A stretch of DNA of 64,000 nt from Bartonella schoenbuchensis R1 (GTDB taxonomy: Bacteria; Pseudomonadota; Alphaproteobacteria; Rhizobiales; Rhizobiaceae): the NCBI RefSeq assembly GCF_002022685.1, contig NZ_CP019789.1:930001-994000 (forward strand). Reading direction: 5' to 3'. The translations under genes and the position numbers were made by a program. Position 1 is the stretch's first letter, and the number at the start of each line of letters is the position of its first letter. The notes under the pieces were generated by a model. The model was not told the origin of the DNA. It was given only the letters and a program-made list of their open reading frames with translations, and made no database searches. Below are positions 41,362 through 50,591 of the stretch, piece by piece.

Positions 41362-41612
41362 TAAAAAAACCTCACTCTCAAGAACAAAGAGGAGGTCAAT
41401 AAATCGTCAATAAATAAAAACGAATAAACTTGATTACTTTAATAAAAAACCCGCATTCGTAGGGCCTTCAACAACAAAACTAATTACATTAATTTGTAAT
41501 TTTTAACACAATGACACTCACGCCGCTTCATTAGTAAATACTATTTTTATCCTCCTGTCAACTAAAATCACGATCTAGTATATTTTTATCTCATTCAATC
41601 TAAATATGGTGT
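41362..41612 (-). other. Degenerate copy of tail-operon control region
   Basis: On the minus strand this matches 16840-17107: the TTGACA promoter, the gttttgttgtt tract, the first hairpin with its T run, and a damaged second hairpin (plus-strand acctcactct near 41370). It has no coding content. Confidence 0.6.
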
Positions 41613-41683
41613 AAATTGCCCCCTCTCATCGAATCAATTAATTATACGGGCCTATAACTCAAAAAAAATCAGGAGGGGCAACA

Positions 41684-42223
41684 ATGATCTACGCCGTCAT
41701 AATAACAGCGGGAATACTCGTAGCATCAAGTATAATTTACCCCATTTATAAAATAATAAAAGACGGTTGGAATACAAGTTATACACACGATAATTCTGTT
41801 GATCTCTATAATCCAGCAATAGAAAACTACGATAACATGATTAAAAAGCATAGTAAAGCAATCAAGGAACGAGAAAAGATGACTTCAAAATGGGATTCGA
41901 TACTCAACACACAAAAAGAGATGAAGAAGGTAATGAAGTTTGGTGTTATTTCACGGATGCAACTAATACTAATATTTTTTATAAGTTTAGGTTTATCTAA
42001 TACTCTTTTAATATTGGGTAATCTAGATAGAGATCAATTTGATATCCCAACTGCAATAGGATTGGTGGCTTTTCTCTTAATATCCATATCTTTACCGATA
42101 TTTTTAGGATTATACATAATAGTAAAAAAGAAACTGAAGGACATAATTCAACAATTGGACGAAGCAATTGAAAAAATTAACGAAATAATGGCTAATCAAA
42201 ATCCAAGAAGGAGAGAAAAATGA
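41684..42223 (+). CDS. Membrane protein of three-gene cassette, hypothetical
   Basis: 179 residues, with AGGAGGGG directly upstream. An N-terminal membrane segment (IYAVIITAGILVASSIIYPI) is followed by a long charged helix (about 45-85, KHSKAIKEREKMTSKWDSIL), two membrane segments (LILIFFISLGLSNTLLIL and GLVAFLLISISLPIFLGLYI) and a C-terminal coiled coil (KKLKDIIQQLDEAIEKINEI). No enzyme motif is seen. It overlaps the next gene by ATGA. It lies on the strand opposite to the decayed phage genes around it, so it looks like an inserted accessory module. Confidence 0.6.
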   Translation: MIYAVIITAGILVASSIIYPIYKIIKDGWNTSYTHDNSVDLYNPAIENYDNMIKKHSKAIKEREKMTSKWDSILNTQKEMKKVMKFGVISRMQLILIFFISLGLSNTLLILGNLDRDQFDIPTAIGLVAFLLISISLPIFLGLYIIVKKKLKDIIQQLDEAIEKINEIMANQNPRRREK

Positions 42224-42405
42224 TTTTTACTCTATTCTTATTAGCACAGGCCGTAACTTCTATGGCGGCTTGTGTAAAGGTAGTATTAACCATCTCACTT
42301 CCTTATTCCATCATTAAATATCTGAAACTACGCCGTAAAGCGATTATAGGACGTGACCTAGCTATTCAAATGTTAAAAGAAATAAATGAGAAACAGAAAA
42401 AGTAA
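42220..42405 (+). CDS. Small membrane protein of three-gene cassette
   Basis: 61 residues, ATGA-coupled to the previous gene. One or two hydrophobic segments (FTLFLLAQAVTSMAACVKVV, LTISLPYSIIKYL) and a basic C-terminus (RRKAIIGRDLAIQMLKEINE). No family was recognised. Confidence 0.55.
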   Translation: MIFTLFLLAQAVTSMAACVKVVLTISLPYSIIKYLKLRRKAIIGRDLAIQMLKEINEKQKK

Positions 42406-42417
42406 TGGAGGAATAAA

Positions 42418-42594
42418 ATGAATTTGGCAATTGATAACTTTGTTTTTCCAATAGGGCTGCTTATATTCATCAGCATCATGTCTATCCCAATTAGCTTACT
42501 GTGGCGCTTTGGATTGAAAGTTTCCGCATTTTTATTTATAATAACAACTGCTGTAATTAGTTGCTCAATATTATTGATGCTCGCTTTTGGTTAA
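42418..42594 (+). CDS. Small membrane protein of three-gene cassette
   Basis: 58 residues starting at the ATG behind GGAGG, 12 bases after the previous stop. Two hydrophobic segments: FVFPIGLLIFISIMSIPISL and LKVSAFLFIITTAVISCSIL. The strong ribosome site and tight spacing argue that it is real despite its size. Its stop overlaps the end of the convergent pseudogene. Function unknown. Confidence 0.55.
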   Translation: MNLAIDNFVFPIGLLIFISIMSIPISLLWRFGLKVSAFLFIITTAVISCSILLMLAFG

Positions 42595-42905
42595 CGATCA
42601 AAATATTTATGAAGAGCATTCAAAGCAATATATAGAGAACTGACAAAATATGGCAGTTGTTGATCTTCAATAACGATATACTGCAATGCAGCATGAAGAT
42701 TATACTGACGATATAACCCTTGTGTTTCTCTAATAACCTCTTGCATAGCTTTATAGCGATCAGTTGCTACCTCAACTCATTTTTCCCTTCCTCGGTCATC
42801 ATAAGATGTTGGCATCTCATTATAAACCGCACTCTGAAACCCTTTCGCACATCGATAATCATTTAACACTTGAATATACTGCTGTGATGCATCATACTGA
42901 TTTTA
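42591..42905 (-). pseudogene. Decayed copy of the 176-residue phage protein
   Basis: The minus strand carries the second half of the protein encoded at 15585-16115, ending in the same Tyr-Phe-Asp-Arg-stop, with stops and shifts inside. At its upstream end it is joined directly to the middle of an ssb remnant, so the ssb 3' end and this gene's 5' end have been deleted together. Confidence 0.65.
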
Positions 42906-43132
42906 ATTAATCTTTTTTCCAATACTCAGATATTGAAGTACAACTTTTGCAAGATGTGGATTAAAAATCACGACAGAATGCCACTCTGTTTTCTCTACTT
43001 TTTGAGGGGTTATTTTATCTGTACAACTTTGAGAAGTGCTCATACGAAAGTTCACTACTTCTATTCCAGATGCCATTGTCTTGCTCTCAGGATCTGCACC
43101 AAGATAACCTATTAAGTTATTTTATTGATCAT
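42906..43132 (-). pseudogene. Decayed phage ssb
   Basis: Begins ATG ATC AAT AAA ATA ACT, then stops (taa tag) where the intact gene at 15120 reads Leu-Ile-Gly. Further on, in shifted frame, it follows the SSB sequence ([40 protein letters not shown]). The C-terminal part is lost in the junction with the next remnant. Confidence 0.7.
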
Positions 43133-43429
43133 ATTTTTACACCTTTTCTAGGGAAAATAATTGAAACAAAATACGGATATGAAAAGCTATTTTTACTATA
43201 GCATAACATAGTGCATTTTTCCAAAGAAAAAACAGCATAAATAACTGAAAATAAACAGTTTATTGGTGATTTTATCAGTGCATAAATGCTTTTTTGTACT
43301 ATAATTTTATTGACTTTATACCAAGCAAATATAAACCCGCGCGACTTGTTGAAATTTGAATGGTTTTTCAAATTCATCTACCGGTTTGTACCGTAAAATA
43401 CCGTTCAATCAGACACCCGAGATAACACT

Positions 43430-43850
43430 ATGGAAACAAAAAAAGGCAAGACTCTATTCAAACAGCAAAAACTATTGTTAGCCTTGCTTCAAGAATTTGG
43501 AGGACGTCTTTCAATACAGATTTTCAAAAATATTTATTTTATTTACAAATGGGAAGAAAAACAAAGTTATGAATTTGTACCTTACAAATATGGATGTTTC
43601 TCTTTTTAGTCTTATGCTGACAAATGCAAGCTTATAGAATTAAGCATGCTTGGAACAAAAATGATTGATAGTTTACATCAATGAAGAGCAGTTACAGTGC
43701 TCATATTGAATTTGCTACACAAAAGAAAATTTCTTCATTTGTTGAAAAATTTAGCAAACTCAAAGGTGATGAATTTATTCAGTATATCTAAAAAATATCC
43801 ATATTTTGCTATCAATAGCTGTTAGCAAATAATATGATGTATTAAACAGT
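43430..43850 (+). pseudogene. Decayed gene of unknown function
   Basis: A first frame reads METKKGKTLFKQQKLLLALL, QEFGGRLS and then YEFVPYKYGCFSF before a stop near 43608. Later pieces in other frames include KKYPYFAINS near 43800. The spacing suggests one protein of about 140 or more residues broken by several mutations. The YEFVPYKYG motif suggests a known hypothetical family, but I cannot name it with confidence. Confidence 0.4.
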
Positions 43851-43852
43851 AT

Positions 43853-44491
43853 TTAATACACAATAGAAAAATGTATAGATCCTATAGCTCCAGTAAATAT
43901 CTGCTTACCTTCTTGTTCAAATTGTTGAATTAATTTTTCATCAATCACGCGGCGATCCCACATTGTGCCAAACATATAACCTTTTTTCCAATCAACAGGT
44001 CTTCCAGTAAAATTTTCCATAGCTGATCGATTATATATTCTGGCAGTATCATGATCTAAAGCTTTAAATAAAGCTTGTGATCCTCCAAGCAATTTACCTT
44101 CTTTTGCTAAGGAATGTACAAGATCCTTCAATTGATTATCGCTTATTGTCAAAGGGGCATAAACCTGAAAGTGACCACTTGGAACATCATCATACCCCTG
44201 AAATTGTGAAGAATCAGCGTCAATCAAATTCCCCCACAAAGCAACAGAATGAGTGGACTCCATTACAGGAGATAAAGCTTCGGCAGTTTGAATTTTATCA
44301 TCAGATACCTCTTTAATATATGATAATGCATCATAAAATTTTAAAGGAAAAATATCTTTAGTATCAATAGATACAGATGGTGCCTGAATAGTGTCGGGAA
44401 GCGTTTCGCCAAAATGCTGCTCTATAGGTAAGCTGTGCTTTTGATATTCATCAATTTTTATGTTTAACTGAGATGAATTAATAAAAACCAT
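43853..44491 (-). CDS. Hypothetical protein
   Basis: About 212 residues from MVFINSSQLNIKIDEY, chosen because GGGAGAAGA lies directly upstream; a start at 44533 is possible. There is no signal peptide or membrane segment. A central stretch (SGHFQVYAPLTISDNQLKDL) and the C-terminal ENFTGRPVDWKKGYMFGTMW suggest a folded globular protein. No family was recognised. It stands alone between the prophage remnant and icd; an accessory origin is possible. Confidence 0.55.
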   Translation of the reverse strand: MVFINSSQLNIKIDEYQKHSLPIEQHFGETLPDTIQAPSVSIDTKDIFPLKFYDALSYIKEVSDDKIQTAEALSPVMESTHSVALWGNLIDADSSQFQGYDDVPSGHFQVYAPLTISDNQLKDLVHSLAKEGKLLGGSQALFKALDHDTARIYNRSAMENFTGRPVDWKKGYMFGTMWDRRVIDEKLIQQFEQEGKQIFTGAIGSIHFSIVY

Positions 44492-44788
44492 TCTTCTCCC
44501 CTCCCCATCTGAGCTGATGTATTTCAATAACACTTTTACAGATTTTTATATAACACAAATAAATATTAAAACAAATACAGAAAAAACAAAGGTTATTTCA
44601 TAAAGTTTATTTTTATCCATTATAATTTTGTTTTAAAAAATAAAAATTACAAAACAGCTTATTGATATATTCAATAACTCTTTGCTTATGAAATTTAATA
44701 CTCTTCTATTCTCACTTATTTTTACTTTTCATCATAGACTTGAAAGTGTTATAGAAGATAATATTACTTAAATGAAAAAGGACTTCTA

Positions 44789-46003
44789 ATGGAAAAGATC
44801 AAAGTAGAAAATCCCGTCGTTGAAATCGACGGTGATGAAATGACCCGTATTATTTGGAAGCATATAAAAGACAAATTGATCCACCCTTATCTCGATATTA
44901 ATCTTAAATATTATGATCTTTCCATCAAAAACCGAGATGAAACCAATGATCAAGTCACTATTGATTCTGCCAATGCTATTAAACAGTATGGGGTTGGTGT
45001 AAAATGTGCAACTATCACTCCTGATGAATCACGTGTTAAAGAATTTAACTTAAAAAAAATGTGGAAGTCGCCAAATGGCACAATACGTAACATTTTAGGA
45101 GGAGTCATTTTTCGTGAGCCCATTATCTGTAAAAATGTCCCACGCCTCGTTCCTAGCTGGACAAAACCTATTATTATTGGGCGCCACGCTTTTGGTGACC
45201 AATATAAAGCAACCGATTTTAAATTCCCTGGTAAAGGAAAGCTAAGTATCAAATTTGTTGGTGATGATGGTCAGATTATAGAACACGATGTTTTTGATGC
45301 CCCAAGCGCAGGGGTTGCTATGGCCATGTACAATATTGATGAATCAATCCGCGACTTTGCACGCGCATCTTTCAATTACGGCCTACAACGAAATGTTCCA
45401 GTTTATCTTTCGACAAAAAATACTATTTTAAAAGCCTATGATGGTCGTTTCAAAGATATCTTTCAAGAAATATTCGATACAGAATTTAAAACTGAATTTG
45501 AAAGCCGCAAATTACATTATGAGCATCGCTTGATTGATGATATGGTTGCTTCAGCACTCAAATGGTCAGGTGGATATGTTTGGGCATGTAAAAACTATGA
45601 TGGTGATGTTCAATCAGACATCGTTGCTCAAGGTTTTGGTTCCCTTGGTCTTATGACTTCCGTTCTTATGACACCAGACGGTAAAATTGTTGAAGCAGAA
45701 GCTGCGCATGGTACAGTAACACGTCATTACCGTCAGCATCAGAAAGGTGAAGAAACATCAACAAATTCTATCGCCTCTATTTTTGCATGGACACGTGGTC
45801 TGATTCATCGTGCAAAACTTGACAATAATGAGAAGTTGAAAAACTTTGCCGTTACATTAGAAAAAGTTTGTGTCAACACTGTTGAGGAAGGTTTTATGAC
45901 AAAAGATCTCGCACTTTTGATCGGACCAGAACAAAAATGGCTTTCTACAACAGGATTTCTCGATAAAATTGATGCAAATCTAAAAAAAGAAATGGCTAAT
46001 TAA
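44789..46003 (+). CDS. icd: Isocitrate dehydrogenase (NADP)
   Basis: 404 residues. TCA-cycle enzyme converting isocitrate to 2-oxoglutarate with NADPH formation. It is the eukaryote-like dimeric type found in Alphaproteobacteria: [20 protein letters not shown] at the start, [20 protein letters not shown] (substrate loop), [14 protein letters not shown] segment ([20 protein letters not shown]), [20 protein letters not shown] and [20 protein letters not shown] (cofactor site). Full length. It stands alone with its own terminator. Confidence 0.97.
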   Translation: MEKIKVENPVVEIDGDEMTRIIWKHIKDKLIHPYLDINLKYYDLSIKNRDETNDQVTIDSANAIKQYGVGVKCATITPDESRVKEFNLKKMWKSPNGTIRNILGGVIFREPIICKNVPRLVPSWTKPIIIGRHAFGDQYKATDFKFPGKGKLSIKFVGDDGQIIEHDVFDAPSAGVAMAMYNIDESIRDFARASFNYGLQRNVPVYLSTKNTILKAYDGRFKDIFQEIFDTEFKTEFESRKLHYEHRLIDDMVASALKWSGGYVWACKNYDGDVQSDIVAQGFGSLGLMTSVLMTPDGKIVEAEAAHGTVTRHYRQHQKGEETSTNSIASIFAWTRGLIHRAKLDNNEKLKNFAVTLEKVCVNTVEEGFMTKDLALLIGPEQKWLSTTGFLDKIDANLKKEMAN

Positions 46004-46015
46004 TATAATTAAAAT

Positions 46016-46050
46016 CCTCAAGCTCTGCGAAAGGAGAGCTTGGGGTTTTT
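46016..46050 (+). terminator. Terminator of icd
   Basis: Stem CCTCAAGCTCT/AGAGCTTGGGG (46016-46026 with 46035-46045, one G-U pair) followed by TTTTT, 12 bases after the icd stop. Confidence 0.85.
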
Positions 46051-46640
46051 GCAAAATTAAAGAACTGTATTCTAAGTGAAACAGGCAATTTCTTTCTCAA
46101 TGAAAAAATAATGAAACATACTGTTTCATAAGAATAAAATATTGACACTTTAGTATTAATATACGCACATTTTCTAATGTGAATATTGCAAAAAAGAGAT
46201 ACTTTGAAGTATTTATCAAATCTATTTATTCAATAGCTTTTATTATCAACCCCATAAAATAACAACAGTCACAAAAATAAAAGCAACTTACCCTCCCCTC
46301 GCAAGCTCATCCAATCTAAGTTGTATTAACTTGAATAATAATCGTAATCGTCAAAATGACGTGTAATACTATTAACAGCTTTCAGATGCTATTTTTCAGC
46401 ATTTAAATCAACCATAGTCATAATTTTGAAATAAATGTTATACAAGCAACTGCTTACAAACTGTAATACCACTAATTAAGTAAAACAAAAAACGAGTGTT
46501 CATAATATTGGTTGAAACATAATAAACAGCACCATGCTAATATATGTTGCGTATCTAAAGATCTTGTATAAAAAATGCAATTTTCATACTTCTTTAAGAA
46601 ATCACTAACCTGTAATTAACATTGTTAATCTAAAAAGTTG
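46051..46640. other. Intergenic region between icd and structured RNA candidate
   Basis: About 590 AT-rich bases with no coding pattern or repeat seen. Confidence 0.4.
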
Positions 46641-46778
46641 TCCAGAAACAGAAAACAAACTGTTTTTCTCCGGATCAGGTAATGCGTATCGGAGCAATAA
46701 TCTCTGTTAAATTGACAGAGAAAATGTTTCAATAAAACTGCGCAATTCATTTTTATGATAGCGCAGTTTTATATTTTT
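46641..46778 (+). ncRNA. Candidate structured small RNA
   Basis: Four successive hairpins: AAACAG/CTGTTT (46646-46651 with 46660-46665), CTCCG/CGGAG (46668-46672 with 46690-46694), CTCTGT/ACAGAG (46702-46707 with 46715-46720) and a 10-base terminator stem AAAACTGCGC/GCGCAGTTTT (46734-46743 with 46761-46770) followed by a T-rich stretch. No open frame. The last hairpin can also serve as terminator for tgt on the minus strand. No clear promoter was found, so the RNA is a prediction. Confidence 0.35.
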
Positions 46779-46888
46779 CAAAAAAGTTACTCTCGTCAAT
46801 CAAAACTGTTAAGAAAAACTCTCTTCATGAGAAGATAAACTTAACACAATGAAAAACAACTCAAATACCGTCAAAAATAGACACATAC

Positions 46889-48025
46889 TTAATGTGCTAA
46901 CGCCTTATTGCTTTGCTCCCATAAAGCACTCGTTTCTGCACAAAAATCAGCATAACATCCTGCTTTAATGGAAGTACGAATACCTTGCATAAGCTGTTGA
47001 TAATAAGAAAGATTATTCCAAGTTAACAACATGCCACCAAGAGCTTCATTAGATTTGACTAAATGGTGCAAATAAGCACGACTATAATCACGTGCAGCAG
47101 GGCAAGGCGATTGTGGATCAAGAGGGCGAGAATCTTCTGCATAACGTGCATTGCGCAAATTTATTCTACCAAAGCGGGTAAAAGCTAAACCATGACGCCC
47201 AGCACGCGTTGGTAAAACACAATCAAACATATCAATACCTCGAGCGACACTTTTTAAAATATCATCTGGAGTGCCTACTCCCATGAGATAGCGTGGTTTA
47301 TTTTCTGGCAAAAGAGAACAAGTAGCATCCAATACCGCCATCATAATATCTTGAGTTTCACCAACTGCAAGTCCTCCAATAGCGTAGCCCTTCAAATCCA
47401 TCTCTTTCAATGCTTGAACAGAACGTTCACGCAATTTCATATTATCACCGCCTTGAACAATACCAAACATCGCTTTATCTGGTTGATCACCAAAAGCTGT
47501 CTTACAACGCTGTGCCCAACGCAATGAAAGCTCCATAGCAGCTTCTATTTCTTTCTCACTCGCAGGTAATGCAATACATTGATCAAGCTGCATTTGAATG
47601 TCAGAATCAAGCAGTCCTTGGATTTCAATAGAACGTTCTGGACTCATTTCATAATACGCTCCATTAATATGAGAGCGAAAAATCACACATTTCTCTGTGA
47701 TTTTACAAATCCCTGAAAGGGACATAACTTGAAAACCACCAGAATCTGTTAAAATAGGTTCAGGCCAACGTGCAAATTCATGTAAACCTCCTAAACGTGC
47801 AACCCTCTCAGCCCCAGGCCGCAACATTAAATGATAAGTATTACCCAAAATAACATCTGCCCCAAGATCACGTATCTGATCCATATACATAGCCTTAACG
47901 GTCCCTACCGTTCCAACGGGCATGAATGCGGGTGTGCGAATACGTCCACGTCTTGTTATAATTTCACCCAAACGGGCCTGTCCATCTTGAGCGATTTTGT
48001 TATAGTGAAACGTCTTAATCATCAT
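46889..48025 (-). CDS. tgt: Queuine/preQ1 tRNA-guanine transglycosylase
   Basis: 378 residues. Exchanges guanine 34 for the queuosine precursor in tRNAs with GUN anticodons. The catalytic residues are visible: Asp94 ([13 protein letters not shown]) and the [12 protein letters not shown] segment with the nucleophilic aspartate near 265. Substrate loop [11 protein letters not shown] and FGIVQGG are intact. The usual CxCxxC zinc site is reduced to one cysteine (Cys308 in [19 protein letters not shown]) plus the His pair, probably a lineage feature. ATGATG at the start allows either methionine. Confidence 0.95.
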   Translation of the reverse strand: MMIKTFHYNKIAQDGQARLGEIITRRGRIRTPAFMPVGTVGTVKAMYMDQIRDLGADVILGNTYHLMLRPGAERVARLGGLHEFARWPEPILTDSGGFQVMSLSGICKITEKCVIFRSHINGAYYEMSPERSIEIQGLLDSDIQMQLDQCIALPASEKEIEAAMELSLRWAQRCKTAFGDQPDKAMFGIVQGGDNMKLRERSVQALKEMDLKGYAIGGLAVGETQDIMMAVLDATCSLLPENKPRYLMGVGTPDDILKSVARGIDMFDCVLPTRAGRHGLAFTRFGRINLRNARYAEDSRPLDPQSPCPAARDYSRAYLHHLVKSNEALGGMLLTWNNLSYYQQLMQGIRTSIKAGCYADFCAETSALWEQSNKALAH

Positions 48026-48956
48026 TTTCGTCTTTTTGATTGAACAAATTCATATCGCCTAGCAACCAAACATAATTCCTTTTTTGATCGTATTATTATA
48101 AGTGTTATAAATGATTTTACTCTACTAAACCCTGAAATCAGCCTTAAGAGAGTTCAACAAAATAAATGAGAATTTATTATCAAACAATCAACACACTAAA
48201 AACAGCCAGACGAATAAAAATATCTGTAGTGTCTGGATTATATAGCTTAAAACACTAACATTTATCCACTACAGTCTTAAATAACCTTAAGTATTGTATT
48301 TCGATAACAATGACTTTGACTTTATTTTTATGTTTTCAGTGCCATAAATGCTTGAATAATTTTAGTATGAATATAATCAATTTGTCTGAATCCATTTTAT
48401 GGTCACGTATACTTGTTACGTTCAAAGTAAAATTACACAGCTTCTACATTATGAAACAAAATAGTGCTCTATTTTATAACTTTAAAGCCTACCGTGAAAT
48501 TTCTTGCTAAAATATAAACTGATAATCTGGGTTGCTACTTTATTTTACAAATAAAAATAATTTTAGCATTTCTTCCTTTTTCAACATTTAAAACACAACA
48601 AATTAAGACAGAAATGATATTTTACTCGAATAAATTGGAGTAACAGCACCAAAACAAAAATAAATACTTTGCAGCTATACCGGAATAATATTTTACTTCA
48701 TGAAAACTGGTGCATTTTTTCACTAAAAAACTTAGAAAAATATAAACATAAAAATATTGTAATATTTGTTTTGAAAAACATAATATAAAGCAACCGTGTA
48801 TTCTGATGTAAAAAAACCAATTTCAATAAGGCTTGTTATTTCGAAATAATTCAAAATTGAAAAATTCTATTTACACCAAAATACACAATTCACACCAACT
48901 TCAATAAAATTCCAAATTAAACTGTAAACAGAAATTATCTGCACAATATTCTAATA
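48026..48956. other. Long intergenic region
   Basis: About 930 AT-rich bases between tgt and the cyclophilins. A 66-codon plus-strand frame (48310-48510) has no ribosome site, no motif and unusual composition, and I do not accept it. No repeats or RNA structure were recognised. Confidence 0.45.
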
Positions 48957-49467
48957 CTACTTTGTATCTGCAGCAATTCTAGCTTTGATAATCGCATCAG
49001 GCTCTACAACAGGTTCACCACGCTTGATCTTATCAACATTTTCCATACCTTCCATAACCTGCCCCCATATAGAATATTGACGATCAAGCCAAGGAGCATC
49101 TTCAAAGCAAATAAAAAACTGCGAATTAGCAGAATTTGGATTCTGGCTGCGTGCCATAGAAACTGTACCACGTTTATGAGAAATATTTGAAAACTCTGCC
49201 TTCAAATCAGGCTTATCTGACCCCCCATACCCACACGTGATGAATCGAATTTCTCACTATCTTTTTTCCAAACTTCACATCACCAGTTTGAGCCATAAAA
49301 CCATCAATAACACGATGAAAAACAACATTATCATAAGCACCTTCACGCACTAACTCTTTAATACGTACCACATGACCAGGAGCTAAATCAGCAAACAACT
49401 CAATCACTACATTGCCTTTTGTTGTTTCAAGAATTAATGTATTTTCTGGGTCTTTTATCTCAACCAT
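48957..49467 (-). pseudogene. ppiB: Cytoplasmic cyclophilin (peptidyl-prolyl isomerase), two frameshifts
   Basis: Three frames make up one protein: ENTLILETTKGNVVIELFAD to FHRVIDGFMAQTGDVKFGKK (49213-49467), then DSEKFDSSRVGMGG in a second frame, then KAEFSNISHKRGTVSMARSQ, NSQFFICFEDAPWLDRQYS (48957-49205). Each junction is one base short in a homopolymer: six T at 49262-49267 and six C at 49221-49226, where the intact neighbour has seven at the first. No signal peptide, unlike the neighbour. Either a true pseudogene or two read errors. Confidence 0.8.
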
Positions 49468-49484
49468 ATAATTATTCCTTTGAT

Positions 49485-50066
49485 TTATTGATTACGTTGC
49501 AAATGAGCAGTATCAATAACATCAGGATTTGTTACAGATCCATTGTTACTTACAGTGCCCTTTTTAATTTTATCGACAACATCCATTCCTTTTACAACTT
49601 CCCCAACAACAGTATACTGTTCATTTAAAAAAGTAGCATCATCAAAACAGATGAAAAATTGAGAATTTGCTGAATGAGGATCTTGTGAACGTGCCATACC
49701 AACAGTACCACGCTTGAATGGCTGTTTTGAAAACTCTGCCACTAAATTAGGATAATCTGAACCACCCATACCAACGCGCTTAAGGTCAAAATCAGTACTA
49801 TCTTTTTTTCCAAATTTTACATCGCCTGTCTGTGCCATAAAACCAGGAATAACACGATGAAATACGACATTATTATAAGCACCCTCTTGTGTTAATTGCT
49901 TGATTCTAGCAACATGTTTTGGTGCAAGATCAGGACGCAAACGAATAACAATATCACCATTTTTAAGAGATAAAACAAGGGTATTATGCTCATTTGCTAA
50001 AGCATTAAATGAAAAAAGATGAACAATACATGTTAAAATGGCAAAAATTCTAATATACACAATCAT
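49485..50066 (-). CDS. ppiA: Exported cyclophilin-type peptidyl-prolyl isomerase
   Basis: 193 residues. An N-terminal signal (IVYIRIFAILTCIVHLFSFN, ALA cleavage site) points to the periplasm. The cyclophilin core is complete: YNNVVFHRVIPGFMAQTGD, KRGTVGMARSQDPHSANSQF, FICFDDATFLNEQYTVVGEV. Arg and Phe of FHRVIPGFMAQ are active-site residues. Its ATG overlaps the stop that coaD would have in its restored frame (ATGA at 50063-50066), indicating one operon. Confidence 0.93.
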   Translation of the reverse strand: MIVYIRIFAILTCIVHLFSFNALANEHNTLVLSLKNGDIVIRLRPDLAPKHVARIKQLTQEGAYNNVVFHRVIPGFMAQTGDVKFGKKDSTDFDLKRVGMGGSDYPNLVAEFSKQPFKRGTVGMARSQDPHSANSQFFICFDDATFLNEQYTVVGEVVKGMDVVDKIKKGTVSNNGSVTNPDVIDTAHLQRNQ

Positions 50067-50088
50067 TTTTCCTTCAAGGATTTAAATT

Positions 50089-50571
50089 TCAAACATAAAG
50101 CTTGTGCAACATTTTGAGGAACAAAAGGCATAACGTTCCCCCCATAGCAGCAATCTGGCGCACTAATGTAGAAGTTATTGGGCGACTAGAAACGCTTGCC
50201 GGTAAAAAAACAGTTTGTAATTCAGGAGCCATAATCTTATTCATCCCTGCCATTTGCATTTCGTAATCGAGATCAGTACCATCACGCAAACCACGAATAA
50301 GAAACGAAGCTTGAATTTCACGCGCCTTATTAATTAAAAGATTATCAAATGCAATAACTCGCAGTCGATCAGGACCTATATTTAATAAGTCTTTCCCGAC
50401 TTGTGTAATTAAATCAACACGCTCTTCAAAACTAAAAAGTGATTGTTTTCCACTTTGTATACCAATAGCCACCACCACTTCATCAGCCAATAATAAACTG
50501 CCTTGCAAAACATCAAGGTGACCATTTGTAATAGGATCAAAAGAACCTGCATAAAGAGCAATGGTCATCAT
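50089..50571 (-). CDS. coaD: Phosphopantetheine adenylyltransferase, C-terminus frameshifted
   Basis: 160 residues as read. Coenzyme A pathway enzyme joining 4'-phosphopantetheine and AMP. Nucleotidyltransferase motif [17 protein letters not shown] and the substrate segment [20 protein letters not shown] are intact, and [18 protein letters not shown] closes the core. After MGG the frame becomes [15 protein letters not shown]. One more G in the six-base run at 50138-50143 would restore the family ending [18 protein letters not shown] and a stop at 50063 that overlaps ppiA. The true gene is therefore probably 50063-50571. Confidence 0.93.
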   Translation of the reverse strand: MMTIALYAGSFDPITNGHLDVLQGSLLLADEVVVAIGIQSGKQSLFSFEERVDLITQVGKDLLNIGPDRLRVIAFDNLLINKAREIQASFLIRGLRDGTDLDYEMQMAGMNKIMAPELQTVFLPASVSSRPITSTLVRQIAAMGGTLCLLFLKMLHKLYV

Positions 50572-50591
50572 TTACTCCAATGTTTTTACAA

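Larger units (their letters stand above)
39037..43340 (-). mobile_element. Inverted, decayed second prophage remnant
   Basis: Read on the minus strand from 43340 to 39040, this region repeats the order of parts of the first prophage: ssb promoter and ssb, the 176-residue protein, promoter/terminator block, tail-gene start, decoration end, capsid, endolysin end, spanins. Most pieces have stops, frameshifts or deletions. A plus-strand three-gene cassette (41684-42594) is inserted. The copies differ by many substitutions, so this is an old relative and not a recent duplication. Confidence 0.75.

Noticed and set aside
42933..43115. 60-codon plus-strand frame
   Set aside because: Antisense to the decayed ssb; the minus strand matches the intact phage ssb.
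48310..48510. 66-codon frame between tgt and the cyclophilins
   Set aside because: No ribosome site, no motif, composition of random AT-rich DNA.
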